Assembly: GCA_018303405.1 (NCBI GenBank) | Contig: JAGVYD010000017.1 | Coordinates: 17,439-81,438 of the forward strand | Source: Candidatus Woesearchaeota archaeon | GTDB lineage: Archaea > Nanobdellota > Nanobdellia > Woesearchaeales > JABMPP01 | Reading direction: 5' to 3' | DNA length: 64,000 nt | Shown here: positions 44,572 to 54,204 of the stretch, piece by piece | Numbering within the stretch: position 1 is the stretch's first letter | Layout: the number at the start of each line of letters is the position of its first letter | The notes under the pieces: model-generated | Seen by the model: only the letters and a program-made list of their open reading frames with translations | The model's database searches: none | Told to the model about the DNA's origin: nothing | Translations under genes and position numbers: made by a program

Positions 44572-45104
44572 GCTTCTGCACCTTTATCTATTGTGTATGA
44601 TGCCAGTTCATTTAAGCTTTCCTGACTAGCATATTTAATGGTATTTCGAACCATTTCAGATGCCAAATCTCTTGCCTCGGGTGATACCGTTTTAACTGTA
44701 TCAGAAGCTGCTTTATCTGTTTCTGAATCAACAATGTTTCCCACAACATGCTTGATACCTTCCTTAGATGCCGCCTTTACGCCTGCTTCAACTTTATTGA
44801 TTTTTTCTTTTTTAACAGCTTTTTGCACTTCCTTAATAGATTTCCCCATTTTATAGAGTTTGTATGCAGCTATAACCCCTGGAGCTGCGGCAGGAAATGC
44901 CGCACATAGGGCACCGACAATAGCTCCTTCAATGATACCTCTCCCCACGCGTGCTATTATTTCAGAAACCTTGTTTTTTGGTTTGCTGTCTTTTTGGCCC
45001 TGGCTCGAACCAGACAATGTACTCTGGCTATACATCGGTTTGTTACGTCTTTTGAATGCCTGAAATTCCCTGCTTCCACCACCACTTGCATGGTTTATGC
45101 CCAT
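44568..45104 (-). CDS. Hypothetical protein with a hydrophobic Gly/Ala core
   Basis: 178 residues. A Ser, Gly and Gln rich basic N-terminus is followed by one small-residue hydrophobic stretch (GIIEGAIVGALCAAFPAAAPGVIAAYKL), reminiscent of pore-forming or glycine-zipper segments. A Lys, Ala and Ser rich helical tail follows. Family not recognised. It lies 4 nt downstream of the TIM-barrel gene and overlaps the next one, so all three are co-transcribed. Confidence 0.5.
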   Translation of the reverse strand: MGINHASGGGSREFQAFKRRNKPMYSQSTLSGSSQGQKDSKPKNKVSEIIARVGRGIIEGAIVGALCAAFPAAAPGVIAAYKLYKMGKSIKEVQKAVKKEKINKVEAGVKAASKEGIKHVVGNIVDSETDKAASDTVKTVSPEARDLASEMVRNTIKYASQESLNELASYTIDKGAEA

Positions 45105-45108
45105 TTTC

Positions 45109-46011
45109 TTATCCTCTAACGAAATTTTTCAAAGTGAAATTGGTTTTAGGTTGCCCATTTTGAAACTGTAGTAACGTGGTTTGATCCATGCTGCCCGATG
45201 CAGCCTCTTTTATGAAATCATAATTATGCTTTATCGCGTCTATGATAGTCATCTCCTTTTTGTTGTAGGCAATTTTGTGGTAACCGCTGCCGATATCATT
45301 TTTGACAAGTATTCTTCCGTATGTGTAGCCCAAGACATAAGGAGTCATGCCAGCAAAATAATCCGCGTGTCGAAACCTTGCAAAAAGTCTTGGTGAGCTA
45401 AATCCTACAAGTGTTAATTCATTGCAATGTTTTTTCATCATTCCAGTTATAGCTTGCAATTCCTTCAACTCATCAGCCGAGCCAGAAACATAATTGCCGC
45501 AATGGAAAGCAAAATTTTTGTGACCACAAAGAGACGCAAAGCGAGAGCATAATCGGAAACTTTCCATGTCGTATCCCTTAATTAGTGGAGTGATGGTGAT
45601 GTTTGCCGGCAGACCGACTAAACTCAACATTGTTTCCAAATGTGCTTGTAGTTTGTTATTTGTGAAAGTATGATTATACTCTCTATCTAAATCTTTGTAT
45701 GTATATGTGTCTAGGCCTATGAAATCCCTGACGCCTGTTAATTTTACAAGGCGGAGAACCATGTCCCTTGCATTGTTGTGATAAATTTTATCACATTCAT
45801 CATCCTCCATAATCAGATGCAATTTAATCTTCCCGGAATATCCAAGCATTTTGTGAAGGCTATAACCACATTTTTGCAGTTTTCCCCTGGTTTTAGGGGA
45901 TGAAAGAATATCATATGCCGGTACAATAATAGAATGAGGATTCAACTTTGCTAGTAACTCATTCACAAAAGGACAATTCAAGCGAATAATAAGGGTGTAT
46001 TTTTCTATCAT
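45109..46011 (-). CDS. TIM-barrel protein resembling the tRNA-guanine transglycosylase / DpdA superfamily
   Basis: 300 residues. The order of elements fits an alpha/beta barrel of this superfamily: IIVPAYDILSS at the start, DFIGLDTYTY in place of the usual Asp region, ITITPLIKGYD (compare P-x-x-x-G), NFAFHCGNYVSGSADEL, ELTLVGFSSPRL and ADYFAGMTPYVLGYTYGR near the end. TGT-like proteins exchange guanine for 7-deazaguanine in RNA, and DpdA does so in DNA. Zinc-type Cys clusters are not evident, so activity is uncertain. First gene of the three-gene minus-strand cluster. Assignment is tentative. Confidence 0.4.
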   Translation of the reverse strand: MIEKYTLIIRLNCPFVNELLAKLNPHSIIVPAYDILSSPKTRGKLQKCGYSLHKMLGYSGKIKLHLIMEDDECDKIYHNNARDMVLRLVKLTGVRDFIGLDTYTYKDLDREYNHTFTNNKLQAHLETMLSLVGLPANITITPLIKGYDMESFRLCSRFASLCGHKNFAFHCGNYVSGSADELKELQAITGMMKKHCNELTLVGFSSPRLFARFRHADYFAGMTPYVLGYTYGRILVKNDIGSGYHKIAYNKKEMTIIDAIKHNYDFIKEAASGSMDQTTLLQFQNGQPKTNFTLKNFVRG

Positions 46012-46164
46012 GCGCCGTTTGAGGATTAGCTTCTATTTAAATGTTATGCTTTTTGATGGGCTTTCACATCAATGCCTTATACCAAAATTTAATATTTACA
46101 CAAAATTTATATATACTAAAGCTGTGAGAAATGACAGGTACAAGGGTTACAGAGGTGGTATTGA

Positions 46165-46611
46165 ATGGTTGAGGAAAGTCCGATACAAAAACTTGAAAAA
46201 GCATTAATTGGTAGCGCAAATGGAATGACTATACAACAGATTATCGACATAAGTGGTTTGGCTAGAGGTACCGTAAAAACCTATCTTGAAGAATTGAAAA
46301 GAATGGGAAGAGTGCATGAACAGGAGTATGGTTCGAACACTAAAGTATTTTTTCTGAATGGTAAGGGAGAATTTCAGCAAAATGTGCAAATGCATAGCGG
46401 AGTCTTGTTTATTGATGTTTTGACAGATCCATGGAAGCAACCATTTATCAGAGTAAAATATAGAAATAAACAAAAAGATGTCGGGGCAATTTTCCTGAAT
46501 GCAGAAGATTCTGTTGATAAATTGATAAATGCCCTACAAAAAGCAAAGCCACAACTAAAGAGATATAAAGAATTAATTTCAAAATTGGACGCTGCAACGG
46601 AATCTGGCTAA
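46165..46611 (+). CDS. Winged-helix DNA-binding regulator
   Basis: 148 residues. The N-terminal half is a helix-turn-helix with wing: GMTIQQIIDISGLARGTVKTYLEELKRMGRV then YGSNTKVFFL. The C-terminal half (FIDVLTDPWKQPFIRVKYRNKQKDVGAIFL) is beta-rich and may dimerise or sense a ligand. It is preceded by AGAGGTGGT. Transcribed towards the VirB4-like gene and placed between the TIM-barrel and transfer genes, it could control either, including the TCTCCGAGT promoter 58 nt downstream of its stop. Confidence 0.75.
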   Translation: MVEESPIQKLEKALIGSANGMTIQQIIDISGLARGTVKTYLEELKRMGRVHEQEYGSNTKVFFLNGKGEFQQNVQMHSGVLFIDVLTDPWKQPFIRVKYRNKQKDVGAIFLNAEDSVDKLINALQKAKPQLKRYKELISKLDAATESG

Positions 46612-46668
46612 ATTTTGTTTTTTATTAATTTGATTCAGGATTTCCACCCTCTACATAAAATCATACAT

Positions 46669-46678
46669 TCTCCGAGTC
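46669..46678 (+). promoter_or_regulatory. Element promoter motif TCTCCGAGTC, copy 3
   Basis: It starts 46 nt before GTG 46715. The spacer ACTTATATCC...CCATAATC is pyrimidine and AT rich, as in the other copies. The last base differs (C instead of T). It precedes the VirB4-like gene. Confidence 0.6.
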
Positions 46679-46714
46679 CCACTTATATCCAATCTCCACC
46701 ATAATCTTTTCAAT

Positions 46715-49645
46715 GTGGCCTACCAAATCCCTCAGCAACTCGAATACCAGGAAAAAATCATCTTCGGCCTGACATTCAAACAGTTATTCTACGCTATCAT
46801 CTTCGGGACAATAACATTAATCATCTTCAAAACTATCGAAGCACCCTACTTCAAAGTCACTCTTGCCCTAATCCCCTCAACTTTAGGCATAATGTTCATG
46901 TTCTTCAATCTGGAAAACACGATAAAAGACTACTGGCATTTTACAAGATTCAAAAATAACGAAAATTACATTGGAATAAAGAAAATAGAGAACAACACAA
47001 TTATTGCAAAAAACAAAGTCGCCATAATCAAAGTCCAACCAATCAATTTCAGGATAAAGCCAAGTGGAGAACAAGAAGCAATAATGGAATCATTCCAGAA
47101 ATTTCTAAACAGTTTGGACTTCCCAATCCAAATCCTCATGAACACAGAAAGTTTGGAACTTGAAGATTATCTCAATTCTTTAAAATCGAGAATAAACCAA
47201 TATGAAGAACTGTTCGAGCATTACAAAACCCATCTCCAAAAAGTCATCAAATCCAACAAGATAATGGACAGGATTTTCTATATTGTTATTCCAGAACAAA
47301 ACAACATCGAAATTCAGGCTGACATTTGCCTGCAAAAACTGGAAAATCTTAACCTCAAAGCTGAAAGACTAAACAATGAACAACTACAAAAACTATTCAA
47401 AGCCAACCCAAAAATCAACAACCATCCAAAGCATTTGGAAGTAAACAAGAAATTTAACAGAATCATTTATGCACACGGCTATCCAAGAACTGTGGAAGCA
47501 GGCTTCTTAGACAGGATTGTTTCTTCACAAGGCGACTTTGACCTTAGCCTTCACATCAAGCCTTACCCATTGGAAACAATGCTCATCAACCTGAATAAGG
47601 AACTGCAAAAGCAAAGAGCAGATTTATACGTAATGCAAAATAAACAAATCATAAACCCTTCTTTAGAAATACAGTACAATGATACAAGGCATATCCTTGA
47701 AGAATTGCAAAAAGGCGAAGAAAAGCTCTTCAACATAAGCCTTTACATCTGCTGCAAGGCCGACACATTAGAGCAGTTAGAGCTATTATCAAGAAAGGTC
47801 GAATCTGAGCTAAACAGCCTTATGATTGCGCCAAAAATAGCCACTTTTCGCATGAGCCAGGGCTACAAGTCAATCCTACCCCTAGGCATAGACCAATTAA
47901 ATGCCAACAGGAACATAACCACAAAGGCATTGTCAGCCTTCTTTCCTTTTACAAGCCAATTCAGCAGAATTGATGAAACAGGAATATGGCTTGGCCTTAA
48001 CAGAAATAAAATTCCAATAATAAGAGACATTTTCAAATTGCCAAATCCAAATGGTCTAGTCCTTGCACAATCAGGCGGTGGAAAATCATATTTCTGCAAA
48101 CTGTTGATAGCAAGATATTTGCTAAACGGCACTAAGGTAATGATTATTGATCCCCAAGGTGAATATAAAGAACTTGTAAGTCATTTCAACGGCCAAAGAA
48201 TCGACCTTTCAAGAACAAGCCAGACAATAATCAATCCTTTAGATTTAATGGGCCATGATTACACTGAAAAACGCCTTTCTTTAATGGATTTAATGCCTGT
48301 TTTATTAGGCGATTTAACAGAGCCTCAAAAGGCCTTTATTGACAGGGCAATAACAGAAGCGTACAGCAAGAAAGGCATCAAAGAAGAACCCGAGACATGG
48401 CAAAAGACACCACCAATTCTTGGTGATGTTCTTGAAGCATTAAAACTGATGGAAAAACACTCCATCCAGCTTGAAAAGTCCACAATTAGAAGCTTAATGA
48501 ACAGATTAAGCATGTATGTTGATGGCGTTTTCAGCTTTCTCAACCGAAAAACCAACATAAATTTCAACAACAATTTTGTATGCTTTGACATTGGCAATAT
48601 GCCAAAGCAAGTCAAGCCAGTCATTATGTTCCTTGTCCTTGATTATGTTTACATGAAAATGAAGTCAGATTTGTCAAGGAAAATCCTCTTAATTGACGAA
48701 GCATGGTCATTATTGTCAAGAACAGAAGATGCAACATATATTTTTGAAATTGTAAAGACGTGCAGGAAATTCAATCTCGGCCTACTTTTAATCAATCAGG
48801 AAGTTGAAGGAATGCTTGAATCTGAAGCAGGCAAGTCAGTTTTGGCAAACTCAGCTTACACATTATTAATGCGCCAAAAGCCTGCTGTCATAAAAGGCAT
48901 TTGCGAAGCTTTCCATCTTAGCAATCAGGAAAGAACCCATCTTCTTACAGCACAAGTCGGAGAAGGCATTCTCATTATGGAAGATGATCACACCGAAATA
49001 AAGGTTGTAGCATCAGAAGAAGAGCATCGAATTATCACAACGAATCCAGATGAAATTATAGAAAATAGCAAAACGAAAGAAAAACCATCTAAAAGCTTAA
49101 AGAATGCACAACGAAAAGAAGTCACAATAAATGTGGATTCCTATGTAGGATTATACAAGTGCTCAAAGCTCAATCTCGAAGAAATCAAGTACCTGATGGC
49201 CAAAGGCCACAGGAGCTTTGAAGCTAAAAGCCTTCTTGGAAAAAAGAAGGAAAAGTTTCTTGTGAAGCCAAGATTCAATGAAAGCCTTAGCCATGCTTTT
49301 CTCGTTTATGACATTGCAAATTATCTTGAAAGCAAAAACATCCCCTGCCAGAAATTCACAACAAGAAAGCCAGACATAATATTTGAATTAAATGGCAAGA
49401 AATTTGCAATCGAGGTTGAAACAGGAACTGTACTGCACAATAGGAAGAAACAAATTCTTGAGAAAGTAAGCTTACTGAAACAGAATTATGATAAGTGGTT
49501 CTTTGTAGTCACCAATCCAAATTTTACCAAAAAGTACAGAAAATATGGAAAATCCATTGACATAAGATATTTGTCAAACCAGCTCGATAAAATGCTCAAA
49601 AAACAAAATAGTCACCATACATATAGGCATAATAATGTTAAGTGA
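46715..49645 (+). CDS. VirB4/TraC-like secretion ATPase with N-terminal PrgI-like and C-terminal PD-(D/E)XK-like domains
   Basis: 976 residues, longer than ordinary VirB4. Residues 1-80 form a PrgI-like double membrane segment (QIPQQLEYQEKIIFGLTFKQ, then two helices). The ATPase core has Walker A LAQSGGGKSYFC (about 450) and Walker B KILLIDEAW (about 657). After residue 790 a separate domain begins (LNLEEIKYLMAKGH, SHAFLVYDIANYLES), and RKPDIIFEL ... FAIEVETGT (about 885-908) matches the catalytic pattern of PD-(D/E)XK nucleases, though a Thr stands where the Lys is usual. It likely powers pilus or DNA transfer at the membrane. It starts at GTG 46715 behind the TCTCCGAGTC motif. Confidence 0.85.
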   Translation: MAYQIPQQLEYQEKIIFGLTFKQLFYAIIFGTITLIIFKTIEAPYFKVTLALIPSTLGIMFMFFNLENTIKDYWHFTRFKNNENYIGIKKIENNTIIAKNKVAIIKVQPINFRIKPSGEQEAIMESFQKFLNSLDFPIQILMNTESLELEDYLNSLKSRINQYEELFEHYKTHLQKVIKSNKIMDRIFYIVIPEQNNIEIQADICLQKLENLNLKAERLNNEQLQKLFKANPKINNHPKHLEVNKKFNRIIYAHGYPRTVEAGFLDRIVSSQGDFDLSLHIKPYPLETMLINLNKELQKQRADLYVMQNKQIINPSLEIQYNDTRHILEELQKGEEKLFNISLYICCKADTLEQLELLSRKVESELNSLMIAPKIATFRMSQGYKSILPLGIDQLNANRNITTKALSAFFPFTSQFSRIDETGIWLGLNRNKIPIIRDIFKLPNPNGLVLAQSGGGKSYFCKLLIARYLLNGTKVMIIDPQGEYKELVSHFNGQRIDLSRTSQTIINPLDLMGHDYTEKRLSLMDLMPVLLGDLTEPQKAFIDRAITEAYSKKGIKEEPETWQKTPPILGDVLEALKLMEKHSIQLEKSTIRSLMNRLSMYVDGVFSFLNRKTNINFNNNFVCFDIGNMPKQVKPVIMFLVLDYVYMKMKSDLSRKILLIDEAWSLLSRTEDATYIFEIVKTCRKFNLGLLLINQEVEGMLESEAGKSVLANSAYTLLMRQKPAVIKGICEAFHLSNQERTHLLTAQVGEGILIMEDDHTEIKVVASEEEHRIITTNPDEIIENSKTKEKPSKSLKNAQRKEVTINVDSYVGLYKCSKLNLEEIKYLMAKGHRSFEAKSLLGKKKEKFLVKPRFNESLSHAFLVYDIANYLESKNIPCQKFTTRKPDIIFELNGKKFAIEVETGTVLHNRKKQILEKVSLLKQNYDKWFFVVTNPNFTKKYRKYGKSIDIRYLSNQLDKMLKKQNSHHTYRHNNVK

Positions 49646-49671
49646 CTATTTTCAATAAGGAGGCAACCAAA

Positions 49672-49851
49672 ATGGAAAAAGAAACCAAGAAAGTTGAATT
49701 GAGCGCATTGAAGATTGAGCAGCTTAACAAGCAGCCAATACTGGAAACATCAATCCAGATGAGTGAAGATAAGAAGTGGCTTGTCCACAAGACAGTCATA
49801 ACCGACATCAAACCAATGAGTTACATGGAGAAAGTAATGGGCTCTAAATAG
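49672..49851 (+). CDS. Small hypothetical protein downstream of the VirB4-like gene
   Basis: 59 residues from ATG 49672, selected because AAGGAGG stands 9 nt upstream; the open frame itself overlaps the VirB4 stop. Charged, mixed helix and strand (KVELSALKIEQLNKQPIL, KKWLVHKTVIT). No family. It is probably co-transcribed with the VirB4-like gene and convergent with the restriction operon. Confidence 0.55.
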   Translation: MEKETKKVELSALKIEQLNKQPILETSIQMSEDKKWLVHKTVITDIKPMSYMEKVMGSK

Positions 49852-49894
49852 AGCCCATATAAACTTTTATTATAAAGAAGAATTTTTCAAAAAG

Positions 49895-52800
49895 TCAAAC
49901 TTTGATTGCTTTATCAATGATCTTGCGCTCCTCTGTGATTCCGTAAAGGTCGAAAACAAGGTCGTCTATTTCGGCTTCAAGGCTCTTAATTTCTTCATTC
50001 TTTAATTTCGCTTTTAGGAGTTGCGTTACCTTTCCTGCAATCTCGCTTTCTAATTTTTTGTTTTCTTGTGGTAGCGGGAATTTGGAAATGCTATTTACAC
50101 TCATCTGTCTAAAGCCGCCAGACTTTATTGGCTGAGTTTTTAAGTAATAAGCAAAAATTTTCGAATTAAGAATACCCAATAGGGCGTGCTTGTTCATCTT
50201 AGGGCAGATACCGATAATACCTGCCGTACCACCTATAAAAAGAGCTTTCTCCTCATTCAAGGCAAAATTCGGCTCTTTGGTGAGTGCAGGCGTTACTATT
50301 TCTGCTTTATCAAAATCAGAAGGCAAATCAAAATACATCATCGCATAAAATTCTTTGTGCAATTCGATTGCAGTTTTCTTAAACCACTTACGCCCATCTA
50401 ACACTGCCTTTATTTCCTTGAAATAGCTGAGACTATTTGGGAATTGTTTCGCCATAATCTCTAATGAAAATGTGTACGGAGGACTGTCACTATGGGGATA
50501 AATCGCGGAAATAGAAGCTTTTGCAGCCCATCTTCGCACGTCCCTACCCTTGAGTGTCGGTTTTACAATTTTTGGCTCAACTTTTACAGCTTTTAACTTT
50601 GTGGTTATTGTTACGAGAGGTTGGTCGTTGTCTTCAATCTTGCCAAAATACGCGCCATCTTTTCCGGTTCTCAAGCCAGAAACAAATGTTGCACGGTCTG
50701 AAAGCTTTGGCAAAGCAGTCAATCTCTTAACTATCCCCCACTCGTCTTTCGGTCTGATTATCCACGGTTCATCTGAAAATTGATTGGTCGGAAGATTGAA
50801 CATTGTCAAGTTTGTCGGTTTCTTGCCAGAACTTTTATATTCCTGTATCTCTTTGAAGATATTTTTATTATTAGACAAAACCTTTGCGCAGAAAGTTGTC
50901 TGAATTTTTTCTTTGGTAAAGATGAAAATAAGAGGATAATTTGTGGCGGAGTCGAAAACACGCTTGTCCTCAAAATCAATAAGCTCTTGAATACCAACAT
51001 TTTTGCTTAGGAAGTGGCGTAAGTTCTTTCCGTAGTCTTTGACCATAAATTGATTTGAGCAGATGTATGACATTCTACCTTTGTCAGTCATTAATTGAAC
51101 TCCTAACTGAATGAAGGGAATATATAAATCAAAATTACGGAAAACTGTCTCAGAATATGTCTTTCGATAACTATCTATCTGAATGCTGCTATCTAAATTA
51201 GAGGTATTAACATAAGGTGGATTTCCAACTACAAAATCATATTTCTTCTTTTTTAGTTCATCTGTATATGATTTGTCTTTGGCAAGGCTCTTACCAGTTG
51301 CTCCTTGGAACTGCACTAAATTAGTTTGTTCAGTTGGTATCTCAAGAGAGTCTGTCTCGTAAATCTTAAAGCGTGGAACTGTAAAAGAGGAGTTACCCTT
51401 TATCGCTTTGGAATACAAGTCAATCACCTGAAAAAGCAGGTTCATTTCAGTTATATGTACTGCGAATGGATTAATATCAAAGCCATGAATATGTGTTGCC
51501 ACAGAATTAACAATCTCCTCACATTCTTTTGCAGACAATCTCTCATAAACTTCTGACCACTGCTTATTATCAAGTGCCTCTTTAGGAGTGGCTTTTCCAA
51601 ATTTCACCACATGTCTAGCAATCAGTCTTCTGGCAGCTCTAACAATGAAGCCACCTGAACCGCAAGCAGGGTCTATTATATCTTTTCCCTCTATGGCCTT
51701 ACTAGGAGTATACTCAACAGCATTAAGTATATAATCAATAACTTCGTCTGGTGTATAAAATTCCCCTAGTCTTTTTCTCTCTTCTTTTGGTAAATACTTT
51801 TCATAAAGCTTGCCAAGTATATCCCTATCCACCTTAGTAAAGTTGAATTGATTGAGAAGCCAGATAACTTTGTTTAATACATGGTCTAACTCACCATCGC
51901 CACTTTCATACCAATCTAGAGGATTATCTTTTTCATAGAAGTGATAATAAATCTTCTGTGCACCGCCATAAGAAAATTTGATTATTTGCTTGAATACTTC
52001 AGAATCGCCGACTATTGGTTCCGACAATTCTTCACGCAATCGCTCAATACCACCATTTGAAATCTTTTTTTTGAGAAGGTTCTTGTCCTCACAAATTCGT
52101 ATAAATAATAACCTATTGAGCAAAACGTATATAGATTCTTTGCAGAAAACCTGCTTGTTTTCATCTTCATCGTCGTCAGAGCGATTGGATAATGCCTTCC
52201 AAATATAATATCCAGAGAAAGATGCATATTTTTTGTATTTGCCTTCAGTTTTTAGCTCGAATTTAGCTATTTCTGCAGCGTGTTTGGAGTTTTTCCTACT
52301 AGCCCCCTTCAAGTCACTAAGTTCACCTAGGGTATGTTTATACTGAGCATATCCGGCGTAATACTCATCAAATGCACTGTAAGTATACTGTTTTAACAAC
52401 TCCGTGGAAATGTGATTTAATTGTTCAATAAGTTTTTTAAAACCACTGTCGTCTGCAACATCTATTGTTGCGTAATATTCATTGAATTTGTTATATTTGC
52501 TTTCATTCCACAATTCTTCTTTTGAGATATTCTTAAGAAAGAGTATTTGCTCAGTTTCTTGTGTTGTGAGTTTATCTTCCTTTGCTCTCTTAGTATCAAT
52601 AATATTTTTAAAATTAATATTGACTTTAAGAACCCTGTGTCCCTTTTCATTTTGCCACAACAAAAAGGTATAACCATTGGTCAGACCCACATATTTTGTG
52701 GATTCATCTGCATATTTTCCTGCCTGTTCTCTCCATTTTTCAGCATCTAAGTCCTCCTTAGGTTTTTTTGTTTCTATTACAACAACTCTTAAATTATTTT

Positions 52801-52996
52801 CATCCTGTAAAGTGATATCAGTTCTTTGCCTTTCAAAGATATATTCATTACCTTGGTAATGTAGAACGGACTTTACAAAATAGTCAACGAATCTGGGACT
52901 AAAATTGTGTTCTAGTGTTTCTGAGCTTATCTCTTTATTAATATGGATGAACGCCTTTAGTACTTGTTCAATAAAATTATCTGATTCTTCACTCAC
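49895..52996 (-). CDS. Type IIG restriction-modification enzyme (Eco57I/TaqI-like)
   Basis: 1033 residues joining three activities. The N-terminal nuclease domain has a PD-(D/E)XK pattern, TDITLQDENN and VVVIETKKP (about 55-85). The adenine-N6 methyltransferase has motif I DPACGSGGFIVRA (about 442) and motif IV VVGNPPYVN (about 591). A C-terminal target-recognition region of TaqI/Eco57I type follows (RPKDEWGIVKRL, ending in a helical KLESEIAGKVTQLL). Such enzymes methylate one strand and cleave unmethylated DNA. It starts at GTG 52996, one base after the upstream nuclease gene, so the two are translated together. Confidence 0.9.
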   Translation of the reverse strand: MSEESDNFIEQVLKAFIHINKEISSETLEHNFSPRFVDYFVKSVLHYQGNEYIFERQRTDITLQDENNLRVVVIETKKPKEDLDAEKWREQAGKYADESTKYVGLTNGYTFLLWQNEKGHRVLKVNINFKNIIDTKRAKEDKLTTQETEQILFLKNISKEELWNESKYNKFNEYYATIDVADDSGFKKLIEQLNHISTELLKQYTYSAFDEYYAGYAQYKHTLGELSDLKGASRKNSKHAAEIAKFELKTEGKYKKYASFSGYYIWKALSNRSDDDEDENKQVFCKESIYVLLNRLLFIRICEDKNLLKKKISNGGIERLREELSEPIVGDSEVFKQIIKFSYGGAQKIYYHFYEKDNPLDWYESGDGELDHVLNKVIWLLNQFNFTKVDRDILGKLYEKYLPKEERKRLGEFYTPDEVIDYILNAVEYTPSKAIEGKDIIDPACGSGGFIVRAARRLIARHVVKFGKATPKEALDNKQWSEVYERLSAKECEEIVNSVATHIHGFDINPFAVHITEMNLLFQVIDLYSKAIKGNSSFTVPRFKIYETDSLEIPTEQTNLVQFQGATGKSLAKDKSYTDELKKKKYDFVVGNPPYVNTSNLDSSIQIDSYRKTYSETVFRNFDLYIPFIQLGVQLMTDKGRMSYICSNQFMVKDYGKNLRHFLSKNVGIQELIDFEDKRVFDSATNYPLIFIFTKEKIQTTFCAKVLSNNKNIFKEIQEYKSSGKKPTNLTMFNLPTNQFSDEPWIIRPKDEWGIVKRLTALPKLSDRATFVSGLRTGKDGAYFGKIEDNDQPLVTITTKLKAVKVEPKIVKPTLKGRDVRRWAAKASISAIYPHSDSPPYTFSLEIMAKQFPNSLSYFKEIKAVLDGRKWFKKTAIELHKEFYAMMYFDLPSDFDKAEIVTPALTKEPNFALNEEKALFIGGTAGIIGICPKMNKHALLGILNSKIFAYYLKTQPIKSGGFRQMSVNSISKFPLPQENKKLESEIAGKVTQLLKAKLKNEEIKSLEAEIDDLVFDLYGITEERKIIDKAIKV

Positions 52997-52997
52997 T

Positions 52998-54203
52998 TTA
53001 TTCCTCTCCCTTAACCTTCCCCAAGCTCAACCTATAGCTCTTCTCAACTTCCATGAACTTCTTGACTGAACTAACAACCGAAGCAGGCCATCCCCCTTCC
53101 TCAATAGCTTTCTTCAAGGCATTTGTATCCAAGCCAGCCACATCATCCCATTTGTTTAGCTCTTTTAAAAGCTTTTCCAGCTTTTCCCTCTCTTTTGTGT
53201 TTTTTGCAGGAACCTTGATTGAATCATACTGCTTTATGCTTACCTTATTGTCTTTGCTGAACACCACAGAAACATCCTTTGACTCTGCATACCTAATCAA
53301 GGCATCCTTGACTAATTCCATTTCATCATTAATCTCTTTCTCCAGCTGCCTTTTCTTATATGTCAATTCAGCAAACTTATTTACAAGCTTCACACCATCC
53401 TCTTTCAGGTACTTGTTCTTAGGTAGCTCTTCAATAGCAGCTTGATGCTTCCACATAGGGCATATGCCCTTGTATTCGCACCAGTCACAGAGTGTCGAAA
53501 CAGTAGGGGCAAACTCCTTTTCCCCTTCAATCTCCTTAATTATTCCTAAAATGTTCTTCCTCAGCACAATAAGCTGCTCAGGATTCCTTTCACTAACCAT
53601 TTCCTTGTTGAACTGCAAAAAGTGCCAGACAAGCCTTACTTTCTTTGCATCCTTGAAATTCTCCCTTACCCATATGGAATACAAGGCAAGCTGCCTATCT
53701 TCATCCAAATGTGCCTGTGTTGGCAAAGACTTGTTTGTCTTGTAGTCATGGATTTCATATACTTCAGGAGAAGATTCAACAATCCTGTCCATTCTTACAT
53801 GAATCGTATTTTTCTCATCCAAATCAAGGAAATATTCAGTTTCAATGCCAAGGACTTTGCCCTGATTAAACGGCTCATAAGTATTGTAATAATCATATAT
53901 GAACTTGGCACCCATACTCTGGTAGTCTTTGGGACTTAAATCATCATTAACAATGAAGACAGTTCTGTTCCAGTTCTTTTTCCACTCCAAATGGTAAAAT
54001 CTCAATACTTCCTTCAAAGAAAGCTTTTTTCCAAATTGCAGCATGCGATAAAGCTTTTCGAGCGCCTCATGGACACGAGAGCCAAGAAACAACTCAATGC
54101 TCTGGCCACCTTCCACTACCTTAATCCTGTCAATATAGTGGTATTTGTACTTTAATCTGCATTGTTCGAATGAGCTTAGCTTTGAATGGGAGTATGTTGT
54201 CAT
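52998..54203 (-). CDS. Cas4/RecB-family PD-(D/E)XK nuclease with Fe-S type Cys cluster
   Basis: 401 residues. YSHSKLSSFEQCRLKYKYHYI begins the fold and contributes the first Cys (15). FLGSRVHEALEKLY has the catalytic-site His. The metal-binding Asp and Lys lie in IHDYKTNK (about 152). Three more Cys follow in CDWCEYKGICPMW (about 238), as in AddB/Cas4 iron-sulphur nucleases. The C-terminal 130 residues (KRQLEKEINDEMEL) are an extra helical part. It probably processes DNA ends. It sits 1 nt after the Zn-finger gene and 1 nt before the type IIG gene. Confidence 0.88.
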   Translation of the reverse strand: MTTYSHSKLSSFEQCRLKYKYHYIDRIKVVEGGQSIELFLGSRVHEALEKLYRMLQFGKKLSLKEVLRFYHLEWKKNWNRTVFIVNDDLSPKDYQSMGAKFIYDYYNTYEPFNQGKVLGIETEYFLDLDEKNTIHVRMDRIVESSPEVYEIHDYKTNKSLPTQAHLDEDRQLALYSIWVRENFKDAKKVRLVWHFLQFNKEMVSERNPEQLIVLRKNILGIIKEIEGEKEFAPTVSTLCDWCEYKGICPMWKHQAAIEELPKNKYLKEDGVKLVNKFAELTYKKRQLEKEINDEMELVKDALIRYAESKDVSVVFSKDNKVSIKQYDSIKVPAKNTKEREKLEKLLKELNKWDDVAGLDTNALKKAIEEGGWPASVVSSVKKFMEVEKSYRLSLGKVKGEE

Positions 54204-54204
54204 C

